Part shown: in pieces, positions 55,120 through 63,869 of the stretch
Layout of the letters: every line of letters starts with the position of its first letter
How positions within the stretch are numbered: position 1 is the first letter of the stretch
Assembly (NCBI GenBank): GCA_030428255.1
Contig: JAUIBT010000015.1
Coordinates: forward strand, 1-64,000
Length of the DNA stretch: 64,000 nucleotides
Direction of reading: 5' to 3'
From: Alphaproteobacteria bacterium
Lineage (GTDB): Bacteria > Pseudomonadota > Alphaproteobacteria > UBA7985 > JAUIBT01
Program-made: the position numbers and the translations under genes
The notes under the pieces: model-generated
The model's database searches: none
Told to the model about the DNA's origin: nothing
The model's input: only the letters and a program-made list of their open reading frames with translations

Positions 55120-56547
55120 TTACAGCAGAAAAGCCGAGGCCAAGCCCAAGAAGGCAAGGAATCCAATCACATCGGTGATGGTGGTCAAGAATACGCCCGA
55201 AGCGTTGGCCGGATCGATGCGCAAACGCTCCAATACTAGCGGGATCAGCGTGCCGCTGAAGGCCGCAATCAGCAAGTTGGCCACCATAGCGGTGCCAATC
55301 ACCAAAGATAGGCCCAAATCCTGCCGCCAGGCATAGGTAAAGCCCGCAGCGATCACCGCGAACGCCAGCCCGTTGATCGCTCCAACCGTCAGCTCTTTTA
55401 GCAAAAAGCGCCATTGGGTGGCCGAGGTGATGTCCTTTGTGGCCAAGGCCCGCACCACCACCGTCAAGGTCTGGGTGCCCGCATTTCCGCCCATAGAGGC
55501 CACAATCGGCATCAGCACCGCCAGGGCCACCAGCGACTGAATGGAGGCCTCGAACAGGGCGATAACCGCTGAGGCCAACACCGCAGTCCCCAGATTGACC
55601 AACAGCCAGACAAAGCGCGTGCGTGCTGTGTTCAATGAGCTGTCAAACACGTCGCTTTCACCCGACAGACCCGCCAGCTTCAGCATGTCGTCTTCGGCCT
55701 CTTCGTCGATCACGTCAATCACGTCATCGGCGGTCACGATACCGATCAAGCGCCCGGTCTCGCCGTCCACCACCGGCGCTGTCATCAAAGAATACTTGCG
55801 GAACTGGTAGGCCAGCTCTTCTTGGTCCTCATCCGGCTCGTATGTCTGGAAGTCCACTTCGGCGATTTCGCTCAGGCGGCGGTCACGGCGCTCGCGCAGC
55901 AGCCGCGCCAGGGGCAGCTTGCCCGTCGGCTGAAAGGCGCTGTCGGTCAGATAGAGGTCATAGAAGTCGTCCGGCAGATTGGCGGACGCACGCATGTAGT
56001 CGATGGCCTGGCCCACGCTCCAGGAATGCGGCAGCGCCACGAACTCGCGCGCCATCATACGACCGACCGAATATTCCGGGAAGGTCAGCGACTTAATCAA
56101 ACGGCGGCGTTCGGCCAGCGGAATCGCAGCCAATATCTGCTCTTTTTCCTCATCCTCCAGATCCTCGATCATGTCGATCTGGTCGTCTGAGTCCAACTCG
56201 ATCAGGGCGCGCGCGACCAACTGCGGCGGCAATTGCGGCAACAGCTCTTGGCGCACCTGCTCTTCCAGCTCGGTCAGGATGTCTGAGTGAATAAAGCTGG
56301 GCTGGGTCAAGAAGAGCGACAAGCGCTCGTCGCGGGTCAGGTACTCTAGCGAATCTGCCAAGTCGGCAGGGTGCAAAGCATCACGAATGGCATTGAGCGC
56401 CGCCGCGTCACCCGCCTTTAGGGCGGCGCGCAGGTCCGGAATGATCAATTCGGCGGGTGCTTGCTCAATTGGCGCTAGGCTGCTGCTTTGCGGGTCTAGC
56501 AGCGGCGTTTGAACGGCGTCAGAGCTAAGGTTGGGATTTTGATCCAT
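55120..56547 (-). CDS. mgtE: Magnesium transporter MgtE
   Basis: A 475-residue protein: an acidic N-terminal MgtE_N domain (with DEFS-like LAAIPLAERRRLIKSL), two CBS domains (residues ~165-290) that sense magnesium, and a C-terminal pore domain with about five membrane helices including the PIVASMGGNAGTQTLTVVVRAL region. It is a magnesium-gated inner-membrane channel. Confidence 0.95.
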   Translation of the reverse strand: MDQNPNLSSDAVQTPLLDPQSSSLAPIEQAPAELIIPDLRAALKAGDAAALNAIRDALHPADLADSLEYLTRDERLSLFLTQPSFIHSDILTELEEQVRQELLPQLPPQLVARALIELDSDDQIDMIEDLEDEEKEQILAAIPLAERRRLIKSLTFPEYSVGRMMAREFVALPHSWSVGQAIDYMRASANLPDDFYDLYLTDSAFQPTGKLPLARLLRERRDRRLSEIAEVDFQTYEPDEDQEELAYQFRKYSLMTAPVVDGETGRLIGIVTADDVIDVIDEEAEDDMLKLAGLSGESDVFDSSLNTARTRFVWLLVNLGTAVLASAVIALFEASIQSLVALAVLMPIVASMGGNAGTQTLTVVVRALATKDITSATQWRFLLKELTVGAINGLAFAVIAAGFTYAWRQDLGLSLVIGTAMVANLLIAAFSGTLIPLVLERLRIDPANASGVFLTTITDVIGFLAFLGLASAFLL

Positions 56548-56737
56548 CGCTCTTCCCCCTGGCGTGCGGTTGGTGTGACGCCTGTCATGCGTCCCTGGTT
56601 GGATTTGCTGCCCTGCACAGGCGCGGCACCACTGGCCAGAGTGCTAACTTTTGCGCCCCCGATCTGTCAAGCTGCCATGAGCCGCGGCGTCATGGATGCC
56701 TGCACCGCCGTAGCTATTGCGGGCAAAGAACCCGCCG

Positions 56738-57142
56738 CTATTGCGGGCAAGGGAAATGACGAGACAAAGAGATTTGAACCGCGTGTTCAGGGTCTTTGGT
56801 CAAGTCTTTCAGCGGCGTGTTGTTGGCGTAGTCCAGAAAGTAGCCGCGCACGTCCACCACGTTGAGCCCGCCGACCTCTGCAACTGACAATTCCTTGGCG
56901 GCGAACTGCTTGCCGCCGTCCTTGCGGATTTCACAGTTGCGCACCGCGACCTTGAGCGAAGCCAACAAATAGCCAAAACAAAAGCCAATCGCCGATTCAT
57001 CCTCGCGCTGGCAGATCTGGCTCAAGCGCAGCGTATCAACCGCATGGCTGGCCCCGGCACTGGCGAAGGTCAAGGCAAGGCCAAATAGGGCCAACACGAC
57101 TGTAGAACGAAGGGGTTTTAGAATATCAAGGATGGCACGCAT
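56738..57142 (-). CDS. Small exported protein, Rap1a/Tai-like
   Basis: A 134-residue protein with a signal peptide (VVLALFGLALTFASAGASHA). The mature part has four cysteines in the spacing QIC...GFCFGYLL...RNCEI...HFPCP and a G-Y-helix pattern resembling Rap1a/Tai immunity-type periplasmic proteins, which in other species protect against type VI effectors. No effector or secretion gene is near, so an immunity role is not supported by context. It stands alone, divergent from the FAD oxidoreductase. Confidence 0.7.
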   Translation of the reverse strand: MRAILDILKPLRSTVVLALFGLALTFASAGASHAVDTLRLSQICQREDESAIGFCFGYLLASLKVAVRNCEIRKDGGKQFAAKELSVAEVGGLNVVDVRGYFLDYANNTPLKDLTKDPEHAVQISLSRHFPCPQ

Positions 57143-57492
57143 CTATGGCGCCCTATGTGCAAAATGAAATGTGGCTAGGCTCGGGACCCATGAAACACGG
57201 TTCAAGAGCGCCTCTCCTCAGCAAAGATGGGTGAAATATTCGCAAGATGCTCCGATTTGTGCAGAGTGCAAAAGTATGGGAGGCCAAATTAAACGAGGCG
57301 TTTTGCAAAACCTACCTACCCAAACGGATAAGAAACGATCTCAAAAGAACAGGCGCGATCAAGGCCGCGTGAAGGGTTTGCGCGCAAATCGGTGCACAGA
57401 ACAAGCACTTGCAATGCGGGTCAACTTTGGCCTACCCAGGGACACGCCCCGTTTTCTTGCTCACACCAGCCCTTCAAACGTGCCTTTTTGCC
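57143..57492. other. 350-bp divergent gap, no gene recognised
   Basis: Lies between the Rap1a-like gene and the FAD oxidoreductase. Part of it (57225-57330) is more AT-rich than average. It should carry the promoters of both genes; no motif stood out. Confidence 0.45.
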
Positions 57493-58731
57493 ATGCTCAA
57501 CGACGACGCTAACCCTGTCCTCGACGCCCATACTGCGCAAAGCGATAGCATCGAGACCCTGGTGGTGGGTGCGGGTGTCGTCGGCCTGGCGTGCGCCCGT
57601 GCTCTGGCCGAAGCTGGCCAGGAGGTGCTTGTGGTGGAAAAGAACAGCCAGTTCGGCGAGGAGACTTCAGCGCGCAATTCCGAGGTGGTGCACGCAGGCA
57701 TCTATTACCCCAAGGGCTCGCTGAAGGCGCGGTTTTGCGTCGCCGGTCGCCAGATGCTCTACGCCTATTGCGCTGAGCGCGGGATCGCCTGCGATGCAAT
57801 TGGCAAGCTGGTGGTGGCTTGCGACGAGGCCGAGACCGCCATGCTGGCTGGCATTCAGGACAAAGCACGCCAGAACGGCGTCGATGACATCCGCCTGTTG
57901 ACCAAAGGCGAGGCGCAAGCGCTGGAACCAGCGCTCACTTGTACGGCAGCCCTGCTCTCACCCTCGACCGGGATCGTTGACAGCCACGGCTTTATGCTGG
58001 CGCTGCTGGGCGACATGGAGGCTTGCGGCGGCTTCTTGGCCCTCGAGGCCCCGCTAATCTGGGCCAAGCAGCGGCCTGAAGGCGGCTTTGACTGCCTGGT
58101 CGGCGGCCCCCACCCCATGCGTTTGCACGCCAAACGCCTGGTCAACGCGGCAGGCCTCAACGCCCTGCCCCTGTCCAATCACATCGCTGCTAAGCGCGCC
58201 GCGCTGCGCCCCGTCGCGACCTTCGCCAAGGGCAACTATTTTCGCATTTCCGGGCGCTCGCCCTTCTCGCGGCTCATCTACCCCGTACCGGTCAAGGGCG
58301 GGTTGGGGGTTCACCTGACCGTTGATCGCCAAGGCGCCTGCCGCTTTGGCCCCGATGCGCAGTTCCTTGAGTTGCGCGTCGAGCCCCAGCAGGCCAGCGC
58401 TGAGCCGCCGCAAGACGCCCCAGACTGGCTCAACTTTGATTATACCGTTGATCCGCGCCGCGCGGACTCCTTCTATGCCGCTGTGCGCCGCTATTGGCCC
58501 GACCTGGAGGACGGTGCGTTGGAGCCCGACTATTCGGGCATGCGTCCCAAGTTGGACCCGGCCAGCATGCCGCCCAGCGACTACCACACCCCCAGCGGTG
58601 CGGACTTCGTTATCCAAGGCCCGGACCAGCACCAGGTGCCAGGCCTAGTCGAGCTGTTTGGCATCGAGAGCCCGGGTCTGACCTCCAGCCTGGCCATCGC
58701 CCAGCATGTCCGCGACCTGCTGACCGCCTGA
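57493..58731 (+). CDS. FAD-dependent oxidoreductase (L-2-hydroxyglutarate oxidase-like)
   Basis: A DAO-family flavoprotein of about 412 residues. ETLVVGAGVVGLACARALAE with VLVVEKN is the FAD-binding Rossmann start, and the loop ARNSEVVHAGIYY with YPKGSLKARFC is characteristic of LhgO/L2HGDH-like enzymes. The C-terminal part contains GMRPKL and GIESPGLTSSLAIAQHV. It probably oxidises an L-2-hydroxyacid. The frame is open to 57409; the ATG at 57493 is chosen on alignment with the family, though no ribosome site is clear. Confidence 0.88.
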   Translation: MLNDDANPVLDAHTAQSDSIETLVVGAGVVGLACARALAEAGQEVLVVEKNSQFGEETSARNSEVVHAGIYYPKGSLKARFCVAGRQMLYAYCAERGIACDAIGKLVVACDEAETAMLAGIQDKARQNGVDDIRLLTKGEAQALEPALTCTAALLSPSTGIVDSHGFMLALLGDMEACGGFLALEAPLIWAKQRPEGGFDCLVGGPHPMRLHAKRLVNAAGLNALPLSNHIAAKRAALRPVATFAKGNYFRISGRSPFSRLIYPVPVKGGLGVHLTVDRQGACRFGPDAQFLELRVEPQQASAEPPQDAPDWLNFDYTVDPRRADSFYAAVRRYWPDLEDGALEPDYSGMRPKLDPASMPPSDYHTPSGADFVIQGPDQHQVPGLVELFGIESPGLTSSLAIAQHVRDLLTA

Positions 58732-58742
58732 CCCCAAGCACA

Positions 58743-58772
58743 AAAAAGGAGCCCTGAAACCAGGGCCCCAAT
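58743..58772 (-). terminator. Rho-independent terminator of asd
   Basis: On the minus strand GGGGCCCTG-GTTT-CAGGGCTCC is followed by TTTTTT. It lies about 35 bases after the asd stop; in the plus direction there is no T tract after the stem. Confidence 0.8.
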
Positions 58773-58806
58773 TCTTAGCTTGCGACGCAACGATAAGACT
58801 CTGGGG

Positions 58807-59823
58807 TTAGACCAAACCCATCTCGATCATCTTTTCAGCGATCTGTACGGTGTTGAGCGCCGCGCCTTTGCGCAGGTTGTCGGCCACAACCCACATGGAG
58901 ACGCCATTTTCAACCGTGTCGTCCTGGCGAATACGGCTGACATAGACAGCATCTTCGCTGGCCGCTTCCTTTTGCGTGACATAGCCGCCATCGTCGCGGA
59001 TATCCAGCACCACCAAGCCCTCGGCTTCCTCGCGCAGATATTCGCGCAGCTCGGCTTCATCGATGGGCAGTTCGGTCTCAATGTTCAGCATCTCGGCGTG
59101 GCTGATGAAGACCGGAACGCGCACGCAGTTGGCGTGGACCTTGATCGCCGGATCCAAGATCTTCTTGGTTTCGACCTTCATTTTCCACTCTTCCTTGGTC
59201 GCGCCGTCATCCATGAAGACATCAATGTGCGGGATACAGTTAAAGGCGATCGGCTTGGTATAAACCTCGGGCTCGGTCGGCTGGTTGACATAGACGTTTT
59301 TGGTCATGTGGAACAGCTCGTCCATGGCCTCGCGACCTGAGCCTGACACGGACTGGTAGGTCGAGACCACAACGCGCTTGATCTTATAGCGCTCGTGGAT
59401 CGGCTTCAGCGCCACAACCATCTGGATCGTGGAGCAGTTGGGGTTGGCGATAATCTTGGTCTTGTGCGCATCACGCAGAGCCTCAGGGTTCACCTCAGGT
59501 ACGACGAGTGCCACATCAGGGTCCATGCGGAAGTGCGATGTGTTGTCGATCACATAGCAGCCTTGGGCCGCTGCACGCGGGGCGTATTGCGCAGAGACCT
59601 TTGCTCCTGGAGAGGAAAAGGCAAAGGTGGTGCCGGTGAAGTCGTAGTCGTCCAAGTTCTGGCATTTCAGCGTCTTGTCACCGAACATGACCTCACGCCC
59701 AAGCGAGCGACTGGAGGCCAAGGGCACCAATTCGTCGATCGGAAACCCGCGCTCGTGCAAGATGTTCATCATTTCGGTGCCAACGTTACCGGTCGCGCCG
59801 ACCACTGCCACTTTGTAGCCCAT
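58807..59823 (-). CDS. asd: Aspartate-semialdehyde dehydrogenase
   Basis: A 338-residue enzyme of the aspartate pathway making aspartate semialdehyde for lysine, threonine and methionine. KVAVVGATGNVGTEMMNIL binds NADP, the catalytic Cys is in IANPNCSTIQMV and VSTYQSVSGSG is conserved. The frame is open to 59979, but the ATG at 59823 with GAGGAC upstream gives the correct N-terminus. Its product is also a substrate of the carboxyspermidine route in this window. Confidence 0.95.
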   Translation of the reverse strand: MGYKVAVVGATGNVGTEMMNILHERGFPIDELVPLASSRSLGREVMFGDKTLKCQNLDDYDFTGTTFAFSSPGAKVSAQYAPRAAAQGCYVIDNTSHFRMDPDVALVVPEVNPEALRDAHKTKIIANPNCSTIQMVVALKPIHERYKIKRVVVSTYQSVSGSGREAMDELFHMTKNVYVNQPTEPEVYTKPIAFNCIPHIDVFMDDGATKEEWKMKVETKKILDPAIKVHANCVRVPVFISHAEMLNIETELPIDEAELREYLREEAEGLVVLDIRDDGGYVTQKEAASEDAVYVSRIRQDDTVENGVSMWVVADNLRKGAALNTVQIAEKMIEMGLV

Positions 59824-59827
59824 GGGC

Positions 59828-60082
59828 CTAGTCCTCGTTTTTTGGGGAAGGGTTGGAAGAAGGAATGAAAGGTTTGAGTTCAAGGTCAACCAAGAGCTGC
59901 TCTTGGCTTTGAATGCCTGAAGTCGCCAGCCCCATGCGGTGCACGCAGAAAGTCCGCATTTGGCCGGCCTCGTCTTCAAGGCTCACGTGGCTGCCCTTGC
60001 CGAAATCGGCGTCGGCACGCGTCACCAGCGCTTGAGCCAAGTAGCCGCCTTGATGTGCGATCAGGTTAAAGACCTCGACCAT
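59828..60082 (-). CDS. Small hypothetical protein upstream of asd
   Basis: An 84-residue protein (MVEVFNLIAHQGGYLAQALV at the start), ending four bases before the asd ATG and preceded by GAGG at about eight bases, so it is probably the first gene of an asd operon. It has alternating hydrophobic segments and a Pro-rich tail, no signal peptide and no recognised family. It may be a small regulatory or binding protein, but this is a guess. Confidence 0.6.
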   Translation of the reverse strand: MVEVFNLIAHQGGYLAQALVTRADADFGKGSHVSLEDEAGQMRTFCVHRMGLATSGIQSQEQLLVDLELKPFIPSSNPSPKNED

Positions 60083-60155
60083 AGCTTCGCCTCATTGGGA
60101 CGCCGTGCTGTGCGCCTGCCACCGGGATTGGCCGAAACAAATTGCGATCAGGCAT

Positions 60156-60183
60156 AAAAAAAGCGCCCTGCCTTGGGCGCTAT
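60156..60183 (-). terminator. Strong rho-independent terminator
   Basis: On the minus strand AGCGCCC-AAGGCA-GGGCGCT is followed by seven T residues. It ends a transcript coming from about 60.2-60.6 kb on the minus strand, where the only coding candidate is the tiny ORF at 60213-60332. Confidence 0.85.
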
Positions 60184-60212
60184 TGCAGCACTTACCAGCA
60201 GGTCGACTTTCG

Positions 60213-60332
60213 TCAATCGCCCGTTGTTTTGGTGCCAGTCGTGGTGGTCAGGGCCGCAGCTGCGGCGTCGAACATATCCATGGGGGCCTTTAAAGCGGAG
60301 CTGGTTGCGATTCTCAAGCTCTTTTCTGCCAT
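60213..60332 (-). CDS. Candidate 39-residue ORF or short transcript
   Basis: A short frame starting MAEKSLRIATSSALKAPMDM and ending in an Ala/Thr-rich tail, closed 30 bases before a strong terminator. The upstream sequence has no clear ribosome site, so the transcript could equally be a small RNA. The peptide matches no family I know. Confidence 0.3.
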   Translation of the reverse strand: MAEKSLRIATSSALKAPMDMFDAAAAALTTTTGTKTTGD

Positions 60333-60519
60333 GAGGCGTTTGTTCGCGCTCAAAGTTGGACGTTCAACGGCGACTGGCCTCTATCTTGCAACACCGTCCT
60401 GAGTGCTGCTTGCGCCGCTTTGGCGCTTGCCATCCCAGTTCGAGAGCAAGCTTCGGCCAGCTCCTAGCCCCTTTCTGTCCCATTTTGACCCTTAAGTTGC
60501 ACAAATTGCCAAAAAGCGC

Positions 60520-60548
60520 TTGACTCTTTAAACCTAAGGTTGCATATC
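60520..60548 (+). promoter_or_regulatory. Candidate promoter with a palindromic spacer before the first barrel gene
   Basis: TTGACT and CATATC are separated by 17 bases. The spacer contains the perfect palindrome AACCTAAGGTT (60531-60541), where a repressor could bind. It lies about 40 bases before the ATG at 60587. The -10 box is poor, so the exact hexamers are uncertain. Confidence 0.45.
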
Positions 60549-60586
60549 TAACCTCATATTCGAACTTATTTTTTAAGAGCATTGAT

Positions 60587-61705
60587 ATGATTGATTTTAC
60601 TGCGCGGTCCGCAGTTGCCTCAATCGCCGCTACCCTGGGCTTGGTTTTGGCGGTTCAGGCACAGGCCCAAGAAGGCACCTTCACATTTGACGAAGGCGCA
60701 CCTTTCAGCGGCTTCGATGCCCTCGTTTCGAGTGCGTCGCCCTTGGTAGTAGGCGCGGAGTTTGGCAACTTCTCCCCCGACAACACAATTCCTGGCTCGT
60801 TCCAGGAGGCGACAGCTTTGTCGCTGTTCGGGTTCGGTAAAAAAGCGCCCGCGCCCTCTCAACCGGTCAGCGTGACGCCTCCGGCCCCTCACGATACTAT
60901 GACAGCCAACGGTGTGCAGCCTTACGCGCAGGCCAGCAGCGATTTGACCTTGGCAGCCGCCAACGATCCGATTGTTCGCGGCCCCGATGGACGCCTCTAT
61001 CGCCTGCCCTTGAGTGCCCCTGTGCAACCCAATGGCGGTGCTTATGCCCCCCCGCAAGCCAGCACAGCCCCTGCCTTTGCTCCCGTACCCAACTCGGCGG
61101 GAAGCTTTGAGGACGGTCGCATTCCGGCGTCAATCGGCGCTCACATTGGCACCTTGGGCGCTGGCGTAAATGCCACCTTCTTTTTCTCAGATGCCTACTC
61201 CGTGACTGGCATCTATGAGTACGGTAAAATCGGCATTGATCGCGACACCTCAAAGATCGACAATCTGAGCTTTGACGCAGACGGTGACTCCGGTTCAGTC
61301 TACATGAACTTCCACCCCATGCGTTCAAACTTGCATCTGTCAGCGGGCCTGCAAAAGGGCGCGCCTGGGGTCTATGCTTCTGGCTCCAAGACCTTCTCTG
61401 GAACGACCATTGATTTTCAGGGCTCTTTGAACTCGTCTTGGAACTACGGCCCCTACCTGGGTGTCGGTGTCGGCAGCCGCAAGCGCTCAACCAGCGGCTT
61501 CTCCTATTACGGAGACCTGGGCCTGAGTTATATGGGCCAGTCTGACTCGACCTATAGCCAATCCGCCGCCTGCAATACATTGGCCCTAGCCGCCGATCAG
61601 ACCTCGTGTCTCTCCTCGGCCAAAGCCTTCCGCGATTTGGTTGATGGCTTTGATGGCGAGTACCTCTTCCCCGTACTGCGCTTCGGTGCCAGCTACCGCT
61701 TCTAG
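60587..61705 (+). CDS. Outer-membrane beta-barrel protein, first of a tandem pair
   Basis: A 372-residue protein with a signal peptide ending near VQAQAQ. Residues ~30-180 form a Pro/Ala-rich, low-complexity surface or periplasmic region, and the last ~190 residues form alternating amphipathic strands ending in YLFPVLRFGASYRF with terminal Phe, as in small outer-membrane barrels. Two cysteines in the last loop (ACNTLALAADQTSC) may pair. AAGAG precedes the ATG. It is related to the next gene. Function unknown. Confidence 0.8.
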   Translation: MIDFTARSAVASIAATLGLVLAVQAQAQEGTFTFDEGAPFSGFDALVSSASPLVVGAEFGNFSPDNTIPGSFQEATALSLFGFGKKAPAPSQPVSVTPPAPHDTMTANGVQPYAQASSDLTLAAANDPIVRGPDGRLYRLPLSAPVQPNGGAYAPPQASTAPAFAPVPNSAGSFEDGRIPASIGAHIGTLGAGVNATFFFSDAYSVTGIYEYGKIGIDRDTSKIDNLSFDADGDSGSVYMNFHPMRSNLHLSAGLQKGAPGVYASGSKTFSGTTIDFQGSLNSSWNYGPYLGVGVGSRKRSTSGFSYYGDLGLSYMGQSDSTYSQSAACNTLALAADQTSCLSSAKAFRDLVDGFDGEYLFPVLRFGASYRF

Positions 61706-61774
61706 GCAGGTCCGACGGTAGGGCTGAGCCGGACCATCCGGCCGCCCGCCCTGCCCCAATCTGCCCGGACCGAC

Positions 61775-61816
61775 AGAGCGCGCTTCACTCTCCTGACTTG
61801 TTCAAAGCGCGCTCTT
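61775..61816 (+). terminator. Hairpin between the two barrel genes
   Basis: AGAGCGCGCTT and AAGCGCGCTCT form an 11-bp perfect stem with a 19-base loop, about 70 bases after the first barrel gene. The T tract is weak (TTCCGTT), so it may only attenuate. Confidence 0.5.
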
Positions 61817-61904
61817 CCGTTCGTTTAAACCGACCTCAAAACAAACGAGCTCCAAGTCCAATCCACCATCGGCTTGACGCGATTGTCACAAGGAGGCACC
61901 GCTT

Positions 61905-62906
61905 ATGTCTTCTTATTCCAGACCGACCGCAGCCCTAGCGGCGCTCAGCTTAACCGGCATGCTCGCGCTCAATGCGCCTGGAGCAAGCGCCCAAGACCTG
62001 CCCCAGACCACCACCTTCGACCGCTCAATTTATGACGAGGCCAGCTTGCTGGCCACCTGGTCCTATGAGGAAAACGATCTGTTTTCCAGCCATCCAGTGC
62101 TTGATTGGCACCAGAGCTTCGCGCCGAATACCAGGCCGGATATCAGGCCGGATATCAGGCATGACTGGCAGCAGCTTCACACCGCTGCCTTGAGCGGGGG
62201 GCCGTCCTTGTCAACCAACTCCAATCCCACGGACCCTCTCTATGCCGGACAAGACGACACGCGCCCGAAGCTCTACATCGGCGCGCATACAGGCTCGTTG
62301 GGTTTCGGCTTGCACGCGGGCTTGTTCGCAAACGCCCAGGCCTCTGCACGTTTGTCGGGCGATTTCCTCCATCTCGCCGTGGGTTTGGCAGGCGACGACA
62401 CGGACGGACTTAGCTCCGGCGGCGGAAGCGGAACCAGCGGCTACACCTACAACGCCTCAGCGGTCATCGACAATCTATCGGTCGCGCTAAGCGCCAACTA
62501 CCACCCCGGCAATGGCGGTTTTTTTGTCGGTGGTGGCGCGCAAGTCGGCGCCCCTCACGCGAGCTTCAAAGCCAACGGCACCATTTGGGAAGGCAGCAAT
62601 GCGGTGCCTTATACCTTGAAGGCCAAGGTGCAGCCCTCCTGGCCGATTGGCCCATATGCCAGCTTAGGCTATTCGGCCCAGCTTCAGGCCTCCCCCGGTT
62701 TGAGTTTTTTTGGTGAGCTGGGGGCTAGCTACTTCGGTGCCGTGGACACCAGCCAGAGCGCCAACCTCAACTGCTCGAGCTTTTCTACGAACGAAGCGCA
62801 GTCCGATTGCCAGAACATCCAAAGCGACTTTTCGAACGCGGTCGATAATTTCAGCGCTCAGTACGTCTACCCGGTGCTGCGCTTGGGCTTCAGCTACCGG
62901 TTCTAG
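61905..62906 (+). CDS. Outer-membrane beta-barrel protein, second of the pair
   Basis: A 333-residue protein with a signal peptide ending near APGASAQ. It parallels the preceding gene: a variable N-terminal part, IGAHTGSLGFGLHAG (compare IGAHIGTLGAGVNA), a paired-cysteine loop (LNCSSFSTNEAQSDC) and the end YVYPVLRLGFSYRF. AAGGAGG lies about nine bases before the ATG. The two probably arose by duplication and then diverged. A small PDIR repeat is encoded by a 12-bp duplication at 62133-62156. Confidence 0.8.
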   Translation: MSSYSRPTAALAALSLTGMLALNAPGASAQDLPQTTTFDRSIYDEASLLATWSYEENDLFSSHPVLDWHQSFAPNTRPDIRPDIRHDWQQLHTAALSGGPSLSTNSNPTDPLYAGQDDTRPKLYIGAHTGSLGFGLHAGLFANAQASARLSGDFLHLAVGLAGDDTDGLSSGGGSGTSGYTYNASAVIDNLSVALSANYHPGNGGFFVGGGAQVGAPHASFKANGTIWEGSNAVPYTLKAKVQPSWPIGPYASLGYSAQLQASPGLSFFGELGASYFGAVDTSQSANLNCSSFSTNEAQSDCQNIQSDFSNAVDNFSAQYVYPVLRLGFSYRF

Positions 62907-62938
62907 CGCCAAGCAAATCCGCCACAAAGACAAAGGAG

Positions 62939-62968
62939 GGGAGCCTATAAGGGCTCCTTTTTTATTGT
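62939..62968 (+). terminator. Rho-independent terminator after the second barrel gene
   Basis: GGAGCC-TATAAG-GGCTCC is followed by TTTTTTATTG, about 35 bases after the stop of the barrel gene. Confidence 0.85.
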
Positions 62969-63057
62969 TTAGACATAACTCACATCAATATTAGTAATGT
63001 TAATTGTATTTTTGCGACTTTCTGGTTATGGTGATCCATCAACAAGGGGAGGACCAC

Positions 63058-63816
63058 ATGACCATTATCCGCCAAAGCAACGTCACTTTTGACCGCTGGC
63101 CGCAGTTTCGTAAAGCCGTAAAGGAAATGATCGCCAAAGGGACCTATGAACGGTTGGCACAAATTCATGCGACCCAAAAGATTGAGCCGGACGGTCTTAT
63201 TAGTGCTCGCCACCGCATGCATGGTGCGTTCCACGGGCCCGTCGGCTTCAGACGCTTTTTGCCTTGGCACCGAGCCTATCTTATCATATTCGAGCGTGAG
63301 TTGCGCACGATAGATAACAGCCTATCCTTGCCGTATTGGGATTGGGACAACGATTTGGGGCGGCTGATTGGTGTTTCAGATTTCTCAGCACTGTCTCCGG
63401 GCCGCAACCTTGGTCTGCCACCCGGCCAAAGGAGCGAGAACAACCAAAGCCGGGAATGGGAGTTCAATGAAACTCAGACAATGAACTTGGAAAGCTACCC
63501 TGGTGAGTACTTCACCTTCAGCAGAATCCTTGAGGGCGGGCTTCATGCCATCGGGCACAACTGGATCGGAGGTGACATGGCCAACACCCGGTTCTCGCCG
63601 AACGACATCATCTTTTGGATGCACCATGCCGCAGTAGATCGGGTTTGGGCCAAGTGGCAAACCAACAATCCGGGCGAGCGGGCATTCCTGAGTGGTAACG
63701 ATGCACGTCTTGATCCTTGGGGCAGCCAATTTACAATCGACAATATCAACGATATCTCCGATCTTGGTGCCGATAGCTACAGCTACGAAGACCCACAACG
63801 GCCAGCGACACCCTGA
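63058..63816 (+). CDS. Tyrosinase-family copper oxidase
   Basis: A 252-residue type 3 copper protein. Site A histidines lie in RHRMHGAFHG and FLPWHRAYL, and site B histidines in LHAIGHNWIGG and FWMHHAAVDRVW. These are the central motifs of tyrosinases oxidising phenols or catechols. There is no signal peptide, so it is either cytoplasmic or exported with a partner. GGGGAGG upstream supports the ATG at 63058; the frame is open to 63004. The region upstream is AT-rich. No caddie or copper-chaperone gene is adjacent. Confidence 0.9.
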   Translation: MTIIRQSNVTFDRWPQFRKAVKEMIAKGTYERLAQIHATQKIEPDGLISARHRMHGAFHGPVGFRRFLPWHRAYLIIFERELRTIDNSLSLPYWDWDNDLGRLIGVSDFSALSPGRNLGLPPGQRSENNQSREWEFNETQTMNLESYPGEYFTFSRILEGGLHAIGHNWIGGDMANTRFSPNDIIFWMHHAAVDRVWAKWQTNNPGERAFLSGNDARLDPWGSQFTIDNINDISDLGADSYSYEDPQRPATP

Positions 63817-63835
63817 TCACGACCACAGACCAAAC

Positions 63836-63869
63836 AAAAGGGGGAGAGCCGCCAGACCCTCCCCCTTTT
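63836..63869. terminator. Bidirectional terminator between tyrosinase and leuB
   Basis: AAAAGGGGGAG and CTCCCCCTTTT form an 11-bp perfect stem with T residues on both strands, between the convergent tyrosinase and leuB genes. Confidence 0.85.

Noticed and set aside
56738-57142. Rap1a/Tai-like gene as part of a type VI secretion immunity pair
   Set aside because: No effector, VgrG or secretion gene lies nearby, so only the family resemblance is kept.
60364-60582. 72-codon minus-strand frame upstream of the barrel gene
   Set aside because: Basic, pattern-free translation overlapping the candidate promoter of the opposite strand.
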